Shown: positions 31,842-43,802 of the stretch, one piece after another | Position numbering within the stretch: the first letter of the stretch is position 1 | Layout: every line of letters starts with the position of its first letter | From: Primulina eburnea | Taxonomy: Eukaryota; Streptophyta; Magnoliopsida; Lamiales; Gesneriaceae | Direction: 5' to 3' | Length of the DNA: 64,000 nt | NCBI RefSeq assembly: GCF_022965805.1 | Contig: NC_133108.1 | Coordinates: 38,200,051 to 38,264,050 of the forward strand | The notes under the pieces: model-generated | What the model was told of the DNA's origin: nothing | Databases searched by the model: none | What the model saw: the letters and a program-made list of their open reading frames with translations, nothing else | Made by a program: the position numbers and the translations under genes

Positions 31842-32515
31842 ACATTTCTTCACGTGCGAGCTGGAGCAGATGTTTTTATCCGCCCTAGGGCTCTTTCTCG
31901 AATTTAGTTCAAACATCCATTTTTCTTGACCATATTACCTACAAATCAACCCAAACATATGAAAACATTTTCTATGCCTAACATATAATAAAAATAACTA
32001 AATATAAGTGAAATCTCACGACACATGCATGTATGTGACAAAATGACATTATAAAAACACGTAAAATGACACTATCAAGTCAAGTGCAAGAACTTTAAGT
32101 ATTATTGCTCGAGATTCTTGCAGAAGAAATGAGTCTGAGTGAGTCTTTCCAAGTTTTTGCAATTATCGAGAAAATCCCTCCTCTATGAAAGGATTTCAAG
32201 AATTATCTAAAGCACAAATGAAAGATGATGCGATTGGAAGACTTGATAATAAGACTGAAGATAGATGAGGACAACTAAAATACTGAAAATAATGCAAGTA
32301 AGATGTCTATGAAAGTAAACATTGTTGAATCAAGTAAACAAGGCAAAAAGGCAAGAAGAGAAAGTTTGATGGGAAACAACTACCACCAAATAATCAGAAG
32401 ATGTTCAAAGGAAATTTCTAGAATTGCGCTAAGCCCAACCATATGGCAAAAAACTGCAGGAAGCCAAAGAAAGAGAAGGAGCAAGCAACTATAATTCAAG
32501 AAAGGTCGGTGCGTT

Positions 32516-33098
32516 TTGATTTTTATGAAATTGATTTATCTGCGGTCATTTTTGAGACAAACATGGTGGATAACCCAAACGAATGGTGAACTAATACATG
32601 TGTTTCCCAACATAAATGGAGCACAGTTTGATGAATTTTCTTCATCCTTGGGCATCATCCATCAAAATGCACAATATCCACCTCAATCTAGTGGCGTTGC
32701 TGAAAGGAAAAATCGAACTTTGAAGGACATGATGAATGCTATGCTGATAAATTCGAGCTTACCCCAAAACTTGTGTAGAGAAGCAATATTGTCAACTAAT
32801 TATATCATTAACAAAATACACCACAATAAAAATTATAGAACACCATATGAATTGTGGAAAAAAGCATAAACTTTCCTACAAATACTTGAAAGTATGGGGG
32901 TGCTTGACCAATATTGAAATACCAAAACCAAAGCAAGTCAGAATTAGGCCAAAGACGGTCGACTGCATTTTAATTGGATATACTCATTATAGTAGTGCCT
33001 ATAGATTCATAGTATACAAATATGCACATTCTAAAATGAATATAGGCATGACGATTGAGTTAAGAAACATCATATTTTTTGAAAATATATTTCCTTGA
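32516..33098 (+). pseudogene. Copia integrase C-terminal fragment
   Basis: Reads HQNAQYPPQSSGVAERKNRT then LKDMMNAML, TNYIINKIHHNKNYRTPYEL, WGCLTNIEIPKPKQVRIRPK and DCILIGYTHYSSAYRF, the end of the Copia integrase core with its catalytic Glu (AERKNR) and the following conserved region. Two frames (32516-32869 and 32847-33098) must be joined by a frameshift. The earlier Asp residues are deleted. Confidence 0.8.
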
Positions 33099-33281
33099 AA
33101 AGTAATTAAAGAATAATTTTCAACAAAAGAAGAATAAAAATAATGGATGAAGGTTTTGCTCCTATGATGAACCTTCACAAGATAAAAATGTTAGGAAAAA
33201 CGAAGGCTCTTTTAAAAAAGAAGAAGTTATGCGAAGTAAAAGAGCTAGAATCTTGAAGTATTTTGATCAAGATTATCTCAA

Positions 33282-33950
33282 TTGGAATACTCTAAACTTA
33301 TTGGAAGTCTTATGTACATCAGTAGTTTTACTCAACCAGACATTGTTTATATTATAAATAAGTCGAGTCGATTCACGAGAAATCCGTTTAATGTTAATTG
33401 GAAGGCTTTGACAAGGGTTCTTAGATATTTAAGACACACATTGGAATATGGGTTTGCATTATACAAAATATCATGCGGTGCTAGAAGATATATTGATGCT
33501 AACTGGATTTCTGACACCAAATATTCGAAATCCACTAGTGGCTAAGTATTTAGCATTGGTGGCGGCGTAGTATCTTGGAGATCATCCAAACAAACTTGTG
33601 TCGCTAGATCGACAATAGAATCTGAATTCATAACACTTGATAAAGCAGCATAAGAAGCAAAACGACTTTACAACTTATTAGAGGAAATTTCATGTTGGAC
33701 GAAACCAGTGTTTGCTATAAAGATACAATGCGACTGTCAATAAACAATCGCAAGGATATAAACCAAATGGTAAGTTTCAACATATTCATCGAATGCATAC
33801 CACAATACGAGAACTGATCTTAAATGGAGTTATCTCTATTGATTATGTTAAATCAAAAAATAACTTGACAGATCCGCTTATAAAAGCATTACATAGAGAT
33901 CAAGTGTACAACTTGTCTAGAGGAATGAGTTTAATACCTACAAAATAAAA
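33282..33950 (+). pseudogene. Copia RNase H fragment with several stops
   Basis: MEYSKLIGSLMYISSFTQPD begins the connection region that follows reverse transcriptase. DANWISDTKYSKSTSG, then [20 protein letters not shown] and KSKNNLTDPLIKAL are RNase H and tail motifs. At least three stops interrupt it (near 33543, 33651 and 33740). The reverse transcriptase core that should precede it is deleted. Confidence 0.8.
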
Positions 33951-35085
33951 TTTTCATAGGAGAAATCCAATCTTGTCAATTGGAGATCCCAAAATCTTGG
34001 TTTAATGAGACAACTAGATTATAAAAACTTGAGCTAACACTCGAAAATTCTTCCATTCTCATTGTAGGACGACGAGTGTTGATGCCTACCAATGTTGTAA
34101 TTGGACTTTTAATTGTTTCTTAGATAGTAAAAAATTAATATGGTAGAATACTTTCAAACGAAGACTGCCCATGTAAGTGTGAGGACAAGCTGTCTCAAAA
34201 AAACACTCGTGGAACCAAGAAGTGCTCCATGGCCAAAACGGACATAACTGATAAAGAACCAACTAGAAATAATAGGAAAGTTATCGTGTATGTACTATTG
34301 TCTGGTTTTACATAAACCTCCAATAAGTTCAAGATATCAAGTTCAGTCGTGACCCAAAAATCCGATATTATTATACTAAGGAAGGTTCAATGCCAAAAAT
34401 CACCTATCCTGATGCGATAATTTTTCCTTGTATTCTATCTTTCAACATTACTAATATTCATGCATTAATTTCATTAACGTGAGAGATTATTGAAATATTT
34501 TACGACTTAATGAATAAAAAATAATCAAAGAGAAACTCAAAATCAATGCCCTTGGGAGGCACCTTAGCGCCTGCCTCAATTCCTTGGAGTTTCCAAACCA
34601 CGAGGAAGCTGCCTGTTAAATTGTGTCTAGGCATCTGACGTCGCTGATTGACGGAAAATTGCGAGTTTTCGTGATATCTTGCATCCAAATGATGTCTATT
34701 GACTTTTTCATCAAACTTTTGGATAAATACATGATCCAAGACAACAAAAAAACACTTTTGATAATTAAATTTTTTGCATGCCTTGCATTTATTTTGCCTT
34801 CTCCTTTGCTTCCTTCTTTTGAAAGAAAGTACACTCCATTTTTTTTATTGTTATTACAATTTAGAGTGTAATTATTGTAAGAAGAAATTGTTGTATCCGG
34901 GGAAAAATTGCTATAAACCGAAGCATTAAGAGGGAGAAAATTTCTTCTCATTTGACATAAAATATATTCATAGATTGTAAACCAACGAAAATATATTATT
35001 GTTCTTCTTCACTCTTACTGTTTCAATTCTAACGCGGATTAGAAATGCTGCCAATTAAATTTAACTCAAACGTTGCTAAAGGGAG

Positions 35086-35404
35086 TTGACATTTCTTTCA
35101 TCCGGGTCCGAAAATGTTGGAATCTTGCTTTACTGGGGTTGCATATTCCCGAGCATGCTAGGATTTGATTTGTGGGTGTTTGATGGAATGCGTGAGCCGG
35201 TCACGGTTCTTTCAGAATATAATGTTTTTCCTGGATTGGTTAATACCGTTTCTTCGGCCAAGAGGACTTGAGCAATTCTACTTGACTACAATGGCTGAGG
35301 TGATTTCTGGTGTATCTGAGTTGCCTGATGGTTTTAAGAGTGGGGACATGTTGACTGCTAAGTTGTTAGTTTGGGAGGCTGAATTTGGTTTCGGACCTCA
35401 ATGA
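35086..35404 (+). other. Unrecognised coding-like remnant
   Basis: Two overlapping plus-strand frames (35086-35271 and 35165-35404) look coding in composition. The first contains FDLWVFDGMREPVTVLSEYN; the second ends AEVISGVSELPDGFKSGDML then VWEAEFGFGPQ and a stop. I do not recognise a family. A frameshift near 35250 would join the two into one product, so it may be a decayed gene piece or pseudogene just outside the Copia element. Confidence 0.35.
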
Positions 35405-35475
35405 TCTATGATTTTGATTGTAATAATGGAGCTGAGATATGTTGTGTTGTGATGTTAATTATGCTAGTATTCTAA

Positions 35476-35540
35476 ATACTCTGTGATTGATGTTGGTTAA
35501 GGAAACGTACTCTGTGATTGATGTTGGTTAAGGAAACATT
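35476..35540. repeat. 31-bp tandem duplication
   Basis: ACTCTGTGATTGATGTTGGT followed by TAAGGAAAC occurs twice in a row, directly adjacent, with no mismatches seen. Confidence 0.9.
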
Positions 35541-36661
35541 TTCTTTTTCGTAAGAGGGGCCGGCCCTTCTTCAATTATGTCCCAATCTTCTTGGAAAGAT
35601 ACTGTTTTTCGTTATTAACTCGTTCTTAAAAATTTAGTTGCATGTGAAGTGCTAAGAATGAAAATTTTCTCATATCAGATATATGTGTAGAGTAATCCAA
35701 GGCAGCTCTTCAAGCGGCTCATGAGGTATACAGACTTTACTTGACGGTGTCAGTTCAATTTTCCTTTCCCGGTGGCTCGACATTTCTAGTATCTATTCAT
35801 TGCATTTTTGCTTTCATGCGTTTCATGTGTTGTTTATGTCTCCACCAAAGCAGACTAATTCAATATCTGCTCTTAAAGATCTATTTTGGTTAGTCGATGC
35901 TTATCTGAAGTTGGGGTTGAGGTTAAAATAACTGAAAACTTGATGATTTTCTTATAAACATAACGCATGATCGGATAATAAGCTTGTTTTTGTGGAAACT
36001 ATTACCTACTGGTGATATAACTTTTTTTGGTTCATAAACCTGCTGAGAGTGATTAATATTCAATATTTTTGTGCAGTAGTGGAGAAAATACAACTGTTGG
36101 TCTTCTTTCTCATTGATTTTGTACTAGTTTTTTGAACCCAATGATAAATGTTTCGTTTTCTTTTTTAGGAATTTTCAGGGATCCTGGTTTTGTTATGTTG
36201 TGGTATTTTGACAGATTTCTATAGATTACCTAGAGGGCTTCGTGGGAGCATAGTTATAGGGTATCCATGAGGTACATGCTCAACTCAAAGCTTGCTAAAA
36301 TTTTAGATTAATTCCAATTCACTATAATTTTTTATTCAATCCACCTTGTTTAAGTGATTTCTGCCTAAATAAATTTTTATGCTAAATACTCGTATGGTTC
36401 TGCAAAGCAACCCTGGGGAAACACATGGATCTAATCAAATAAACTAATCAACAATCAGCAAACAATACCCGTTTCTGAATTATCTATTCCAAAAATGTAC
36501 AAAATTGTAAACAATTTTTGATACTTCAGCAAAATTTCACAGCTGTCTTTATTCTGTATTTGTGCAACTCCGCTTTGTTGAACAACACATTAGATCCTCA
36601 AATATCAAAAAACACACACCATACTATATAGGTGGCTTACTGAAATAACGGAATCAATATT

Positions 36662-39600
36662 TCAGCAATTAATCCCACATTGCTTGGTGTTAGGCCCCAT
36701 AGTTTTTAGTATGAAGGGATCGATTCGAACCCAAAGCAAAGAGAAGATTGAAGCTAGAAGCACTGACCATATAATAACAATAGTGGGAGTCCTATTTTGC
36801 CTGCCCATGAGACCTTTGAGGAATGGGTAGAGATGCACGATCACCCAAAAGGCAAAGAATAGTTTGCCGAATAGGGGACCCCATGATTGATACCCATTGT
36901 TGATGGCATCCGAGATTCCAGCCACAACACCGACAAGGTTTATTATCAAAATAGTTGTTGGAGGGATAAGGAGTGTTGTCCACTTGAAAGCGTATAGCTC
37001 CCCAAAATCCTCATCATCTGTTGCCTTGGACGTTACTGTGAAGTTTGTGTCTATTCCTGCCAAAACTTTTAGAAGGCCTTGAATAACGGCAAATAGATGA
37101 GCAGACACACCACCAATCACCCAAAACTGCTCGTTCCGCCACCATTCCTCTATGCTAACTCCACTCCACCTTAGCTCTAGAATACCCGTCACAAATATCG
37201 ATAGGAAAAGAGCAATAAAGAATAAACTTGCAAAAGTGCTTATCTGGAACATGCAGAGAACAGAGAAATCAGTTCACAAAGACGTATCAACTGAATATCT
37301 TTGATAGGCATTGTATGTAAGAATACCTCTGGCATTATGAACTTTCCTGTGAGCAAGCAGATAGCAGGGAGGGTACAGTAAGCAAGAAGTGGTAGAGATG
37401 TGAAGGGATAGACAGTCGTGTTGACATATGCAAATCGTTCAAGCCACTTTAAGTTTCCTTCTTTGTACCCATACCATAGAGGGCTATGGCGACTGAAAAA
37501 GATCTCGACAGAGCCAAGAGCCCATCGCAGCACCTGATTGAGACGATCTGATAGATTAATTGGAGCTGATCCCTTAAACGCAGCCCTTTTAGGCATACAG
37601 TAAATGGACCGCCAACCTCGGCAATGCATCTTGAATCCTGTGAGGATATCTTCTGTTATAGAGCCATAAATCCAGCCCAGCTGCATCATGTTCATCGTGT
37701 AATTTAAATGATGGATAAGTTATAAAAAGCTGCAAATTTATGGGGATAATAATATGCAACTCATTTAGGGATGTCGGCAGTACCTCAGAACCCCATTCTG
37801 TCTTGTCTTCATAACCACAGCTTATGACGTGAATGGCTTCTTTTAGCAAAGCTGCTGGGCTTGAGGAAGGTGGAACACCACCTTCAATCATTAAAGTTGA
37901 AGTCACAAATATTGGTGATTGTCCAAATTTCTTTTCAAAATTCATATGAGACATTAATATCTCCTTGTCTTCATCGAATCCTGTTTCACAGAGATGCAGG
38001 TTCTTATGTTTCGGTGGTTTGGAACAGAAATTAATTATCTTAATCCATCAACGTGAGAAAAATCACGACAATCTAAATGGCTAAATTATGCAATGACTTT
38101 AAATAACCTTGAATGTTTGCCCCTCCATTGAGATCATTATTAGAGTACTTTGGAAGCTTTTTGTGACGTCCAAAGCATGGGCAGCAATCACAGCTTACCA
38201 TTTTTGGACGCTTAGGACCCTTGGGTGGTTCATAGCCGTATAAAGCTTGTCTTCTAAAGACACATCCTGTCCCAACATAGACAGGACCTTGAATGCCGTC
38301 TAGACCTTTCATGTTGATCTGCAATTAGAAAATGATTGAAAGGCTGTTGCTATTATTCATATCTTTACTGCTCTGTTAACAAGTGTTGATTATCTTTCAT
38401 TGTTTTTCCAGAGACTTACATCAAAGAAGACTGTGTTTCTGTTGGCGTATCTGTCGTGTTTATCTATCCCGTCAAACCTCTGAGGGAATTGGACATAACA
38501 CACTTTCTTTCCAACCTGAGGATCCATCAAAAAACACATCGCCTCTCTTACAGCCTTGCTGTTATTTAAGTAGTGGTCACAGTCCAAGTTCAACATGAAC
38601 GGAGCATTGGTTAGAACTCCAGAAACTCGAATCTGCGAATTTGGTGGCGTAAGAATAATTACAGTGATGAAGGATTCTGACTACGTGATTTGGCCATGGA
38701 TGAATTGGAAAGCTAAAAGTTACGGCGTAGTGATGATATTTACCAGGGCATTCATGGCACCAGCTTTTTTGTGATGCTGAAAACTTGGCCTCTTCTCACG
38801 AGAAACATAAACCAGGCGAGGAAGTTCGCGTCCTTCCACATCAAGGCCTCCATTTTGGCCTAGAAAGACTTGAATCATACCAGGATGATCCTTGGTGTTG
38901 TTTCCCGGCCATGGAGTCCCGTCTTGCATGATCCATCCTCCAGGAGGAACTTTAGTGGCTTTTGCAACAAGTGCATTTATTCTGACCTTGAATTCCTCGT
39001 ATTCTCTCTGTTACACATAATAATAAGCTTTTGTAACTTTCTAATTGTTTTATAGTCCTCAGGATGAGCAAATTATACGTTTTGAGATTATACCTTCATA
39101 GCTCTGCGCTCCTGCACAAAAGTTGGTTGCACTTTATCCTTCAAATAGTCAACCTTCTCCGAGAAATACATCTCCGGTGCTCGAGGTTCTATAGAGAACT
39201 TCTTACAGAAAGGAGCCCATTTTCGAGCGAATTCTGCTGTTTCTGATAGTGCTTCGAAGGTACAAATTGAAGCACCATCATCAGATATATAACATGAGAT
39301 TTTGTCAACAGGGTAGTCCATTGCAAGTATCGAGAGAACCGTATTGGCTGTAACAAGAGGCGGTTCCTTCATGGGATCTACTGTACTGACAAATATATCG
39401 ACTGGAGATAGCAGATTTGGTTCACCTTCCCTTTCATATCTGCATAGTTTGTTAAACTTGTCACTGTGGAAGCAACTACAATATTTTCTACGTGTTGCTA
39501 TATCTGTGCTTGTATCCTATATTTCCTTTTCTTTTTGTTTTTTCCTTTTGTTCTTAAGAAGGGCGGATATTGGCTTAATATATAAAGTGGAGGTTATATG

Positions 39601-41578
39601 ATTCAAGAGTACGATTAATTATCCTGCAAAGTTTTTAGTTTCTGCTTGTGATTAATTCTTACCTGAGGGAAAGGCGATCAAGATAGGTCTCCCTATCAAT
39701 GGGGAACCATTTTGGAAACTGATCGAGGATCCATGAGAAAGCAAACCAGATTTCACAAATAATAGAAGTGAGCCAGAGGCCAAGTGCATCATGCACGGGA
39801 TTCAAGATTCGATAACGAAGGAAGAAGGCCAGCACCACCAGCCTAGTCACGATCACCATTCGGTAAGGATTAATTTTGCTTGAAGCAATTGGCACTTTTC
39901 TTGACAGCGGCTGTCTTGCTTCATCTAAACTGCATTTCATACACATGACCGTTCGAAACTCCGTCAGATTATAGTTTCATTAGTTTGTGATAGAGCCAAC
40001 AAAGAAAAGAAATATTGAACTCATACATGGCCATTTCCGGATCAGCGGAGTCATCATATTCAGGCCCCAGATTTCCTTGCTGCATTTTCCAATCTTCCAT
40101 TCTTTCTTTCCAACCCATCTCCAGCTTCTTATCATCCCATCTCGCACCTGCTGCCAGTTTAGAGTTAACAACTCACAGTAAAAATTTTGCTATGAAATAT
40201 CATTTTTCAACACATAATTCAAATAGTTCTACAACAGTTCCTTTCACCAGTTTCATCAGAGACTGGATATGGATGCACGCGTCTGTGCAGAGAGGATCCC
40301 ATCATTTGATCTCCACTGTAAGCATGACTTGAAATCGGGAATTCTCCACTAACCTTCATTTTGACAAAAAGCAACCAGGAGTAACTTCTCTTGGCAAAGA
40401 ACTATCGTACCGCAGTCGGAAAGCTACAGGTTGACAAGATGAAAAGAGATAAAAATGTGGTGAATTGTTCTTACATGACGGGAGCGACCACCAGCTACAA
40501 CAGCTGGATATTGAGCATTTTCCTCGTCTTCTGGTCCTCTTCCATGGCTCATCTTCCCATGGAGCATGGCTTCAGCAATGTCGGTATTCGTTTTTTGCTC
40601 ATCTATGTTGAATTCGTGTTCAATGTCATCGATATCTTCCTCATCATCATCTCCCTCGACCCTCGGACTCCCTTAAAATCAAATATCAGAGGACTCTAGT
40701 ATAGGAAAATTTACGAGACATCCCAAGAGACTTGGATTCCCAGGTTAAATTTGATCTTGAGCTCAAAGAGAATTCGAGTTTCATTCTCATAAAATATTTG
40801 TTGAATCTGTATTCTGTCTTTAAAAACGAAAAACGAAAGAAGAAAGTTTATTTTTTGCAATGCTGAGTCACATGTCATCTATTCCTGTATTTTGAGCACA
40901 AAAAGCTGAATGTCATCTTTTCTTGTACAAGTTAGCAAGCTATGAAACAAAATAATTTAATGGATGTATTTAATTTAATTAGCAAGCTATCAAGAAAAAT
41001 AATTTAGATTCAATTAGAATAGTTTTATTCATTGAAGCTTGGTTCAAATGAGCTAATCTTGAATATGAATTAAATACTTTTAAATTGTCTCTGGTTACGT
41101 GCAATATGTCTGCGCAATTGCAGCATGCTACAAAAAATTCAAATTTGTCATTGTCATGAAGGAAATAGTACTGCTAGCGTGGTGCGTAAACCTTTAAGAC
41201 GTTTATATCTGGTTTTGCACTGTGGGCACAGTTGATTGCCTTCTCTTCTCTCGTACTCGTAGCACGGCCGGCACACTGGGAAACCACACTCGTTGCATGC
41301 CACAAAGAGTTCGCCATCCATGGTCAGCCCAACCGCATCCCCACATATCTCACAGACTTGTCCGTTCAGATTTTTCTGTGTCTTGTGCTGCAAAATCCAT
41401 CAGAATAACATTTCTTGCTTACCCTAACGCATATTATTATGGTTTTCTGTCGACCCTTATAATATGTTGCATGCATACGTACAAGCAAGGTAACGTTACA
41501 TACCTCTTCGTGGCCATGGATGACAACTAACTCGTTCCGGTTGTGAGAACCGGCAACGAGACCGGCACTGGCTTCCAT
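36662..41578 (-). CDS. CESA7: Cellulose synthase A catalytic subunit 7, secondary wall (IRX3 type)
   Basis: This plasma-membrane processive glycosyltransferase makes beta-1,4-glucan from UDP-glucose in the secondary-wall rosette with CESA4 and CESA8. Thirteen exons, all GT-AG: 41578-41504, 41387-41192, 40671-40475, 40353-40248, 40147-40027, 39929-39663, 39439-39094, 39007-38744, 38632-38420, 38318-38108, 37980-37784, 37680-37327 and 37243-36662; they join in frame to 1042 aa. N-terminal RING zinc finger: Cys 37, 40, 56, 59, 64, 67, 79 and 82. Catalytic motifs are intact: DDG (374-376), DCD (541-543), TED (740-742), QVLRW (780-784). Membrane helices follow [10 protein letters not shown] and fill the C-terminal third. 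The C-terminus is [27 protein letters not shown] at the start and the region after the RING favour CESA7 over other isoforms. No damage was seen. Confidence 0.95.
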
Positions 41579-41644
41579 CGTGGGTGGTGGTGGTGGTAAA
41601 ATGTGTGTGTGGTAGAGTATAAGGAATGGAGGTGAATTGTAAAG

Positions 41645-41656
41645 GAATATATGGTA
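41645..41656 (-). promoter_or_regulatory. Possible CESA7 TATA region
   Basis: The minus strand reads CCATATATTCC about 70 bases before the ATG. It is the only TATA-like word close upstream; the short distance leaves a brief leader. Weak support. Confidence 0.3.
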
Positions 41657-41728
41657 AAGGGTTCTTTTTAATACATCATTTTAGGTAGCTAGGGCTGAAT
41701 TTGTATCACTTTCTTGTCTATTTTGCCC

Positions 41729-41735
41729 ACCTAAT
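41729..41735 (+). promoter_or_regulatory. SMRE/AC-type element upstream of CESA7
   Basis: ACCTAAT fits the secondary wall MYB-responsive element ACC(A/T)A(A/C)(T/C) bound by MYB46/MYB83. It lies about 150 bp upstream of the CESA7 ATG. Such 7-mers occur often by chance, so function is inference from the gene's identity. Confidence 0.35.
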
Positions 41736-41739
41736 GAAG

Positions 41740-43802
41740 GCAACATCTGGAGTATATTTTTTGTTGGTTGCAGAGTCTCCATTGCCTCCAAGTTAAGCTT
41801 CTTCTGTTTCAACCACCTTAAGCTATCTTTCTTCGGTCTTCTTTTACAACTATCCCTAACCCCACCAAGTCTGACTACTCTCCATATATTTATTTATTAC
41901 TGTATACTCTTTGGGCTAACTTAGGTTTATTATATTAAAAAAAAATATTGTTGATAACAAAGAATAGTAAAAAAAACCGCGAATGGATCCAATCAAAAGA
42001 AAATTAAAATAAATTTTTTTTTTCATTTGAAATTTTTTAATATTATTAGCTCAAGATTATTCTCATTAATAATATAATTTCATTTTCACATAATAAATAA
42101 TCAGTCATTAGCTCAAGATTATTCTCATTTATACCAAATGATTTTCAGGTGTTGATTAATATACATGGTCTGTTCCACTCGGTTTTTTAAAAAGCTCGTT
42201 TAAATGGTTTTTTTTTAATTTCGATAAAACTATTGCTTTTTAAAATACAAAATTTTATTATTTTCAAACGAATATGCTTTCATAAATATTAAATAATTTT
42301 TTTGAGTATAAATATGACATACTAAATAATAATGAGCTTATTTTTATTAATATTATTTTGTAGATCTGTAGGAAACAATTAATTATCACAATTTTAGTAT
42401 TTTTATGCTCTTTAGAACTTGAAATTCATTAATTTAATCTTAAATTTATGGTAATTATATCTTTATATTTATTGTTGGACTTAAAATAACTACAATTATA
42501 AAAAAATTTTAAAAAAAATTATGCAGTTGCTCAAATTTGAAAAAATTGAAGCTTGATCTCAACACTTTGAGGCGCTTCAAGTCTTTTACAACCTTTAACT
42601 TGTTATGATGTATGGTTACGGACCCAAATTTTGATTGTGTCTAAGCTTCACAGAATGACAATAAATTACCCAGAATCGACAAAATCTACATAAATATATT
42701 AGTATTAAATTAAATAAACAAACTAAAAATATGAACATATTGTACAACGGATGAGTTAATAATAATTCTTTTGAACAAATACAATATAACTAAAACTATT
42801 TGATTGTAAAATGTATATATTATTTTTATATGCAAGCTAATGTGAAGTTATCATCCACCATACAAGTAATTACATTTGAAACCATATTGTTACCTGCTTT
42901 TGGTCATCCCTCTGGTTTTTTAAATAATTAAAGCGAGACTTGGATTTTGAAGCCACTTGATTCTTTGTTCAAAAGTTAGTAATTGATAGTGGTTAACTGC
43001 GAAGAAATATTTTGGTTATAAGATTACAACTTATAAATGTCTTGGACTTTTTTTAAAAAAAATCTTTTTCACTACTCTTGCAACTAATTGATGAAGCTAG
43101 GCCAAAGAAATAGAAATATATATCAGAGAATCTCTCAAAAGGCAACATTTCAAAAGAAATTTAAGCATGGAAGCTCTGTTATCATTGCAATGATTTTTTA
43201 TGCTTTTGTGCTTTAGATTTGATCTATTTTGTTGGGGTATTAAGGGGGCACTGCCAATGAAGATTGTGAGGTAATAAGAAGAATGATAGAACGGAGAGAA
43301 GATGCGTTTAGAAGACTTGTAAGAAAGTATGATTGTATCTGGACTCCTCAATTGTATCTTCTGTAGAAGAATATTATTGTTTTCAATGTCATAGAGAGCA
43401 TATAATTTGACTGAACAAGCATTTCTCCTTTTGTTTCTCAAGTGTTGACTCTCTGTACTTATATTATTTTGTGGGTTGATATATTGCTGTGATTGCATTT
43501 CATTCTGTAGTCATGTGTATCATTTATGCCTTCCCCAATAGTTAACTCATAAAATTTTGGTTTATGTGAATTATCAATCGGACAGCAGCAGTCAAATATG
43601 AGGACAGTTCATATTTAGCTCATTCTTTTCATTCATTTTATTTTTGCAATCATCTAGTTTATTAATTTAGTTCTACTTTTCCCAATATGCTTTATTCTTT
43701 TAGTAGATACAAGCACACATATTAGGTTCATATCTGCCATTTGACATCATAGACATTTCTATTTTCCAGGTTAATATCATATTGGATTACTTGGGTATGC
43801 AG
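41740..43802. other. AT-rich intergenic region
   Basis: No recognised gene or repeat. It is upstream of both CESA7 (minus) and the TAM41-like remnant (plus). Missing 5' exons of the latter were looked for here and not recognised. Confidence 0.4.

Larger units (their letters stand above)
27606..32080. mobile_element. LTR-like insertion within the Copia gag
   Basis: Sequence starting TGATGCAAGTTATAATATAG and ending AATGACACTATCA interrupts the gag, so its ends are TGATG/TATCA-like. The start, with its TATCGTTCCACCGAGA word, resembles a plant LTR type I have seen before. A 240 bp stretch (28500-28745) has three or four repeated units of CGCCCTAGCGCG-type words followed by TGTCTCGCAAAAA. It is itself split by the solo LTR at 28766-31841. 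The identification as a solo LTR is inference. Confidence 0.5.
26520..35060 (+). mobile_element. Decayed Copia element with nested insertions
   Basis: Similar flanking sequences at about 26560-27060 and 34540-35060 (GAAAATTGCGAGTTTTCRTGATAT, ATTGCATCCAAATGATGTC, GAAGAAATTRTTGTATC) are taken as the two LTRs; exact ends were not fixed. Between them are gag (27126-27605 and about 32085-32490), the end of integrase (32516-33098) and RNase H (33282-33950), all plus strand and full of stops. Protease, the integrase front and reverse transcriptase are missing. Gag is split by an insertion at about 27606-32080. Confidence 0.7.

Noticed and set aside
43097..43498. 133-codon minus-strand frame
   Set aside because: AT-rich, low-complexity composition with no recognised domain or neighbours suggesting a gene.
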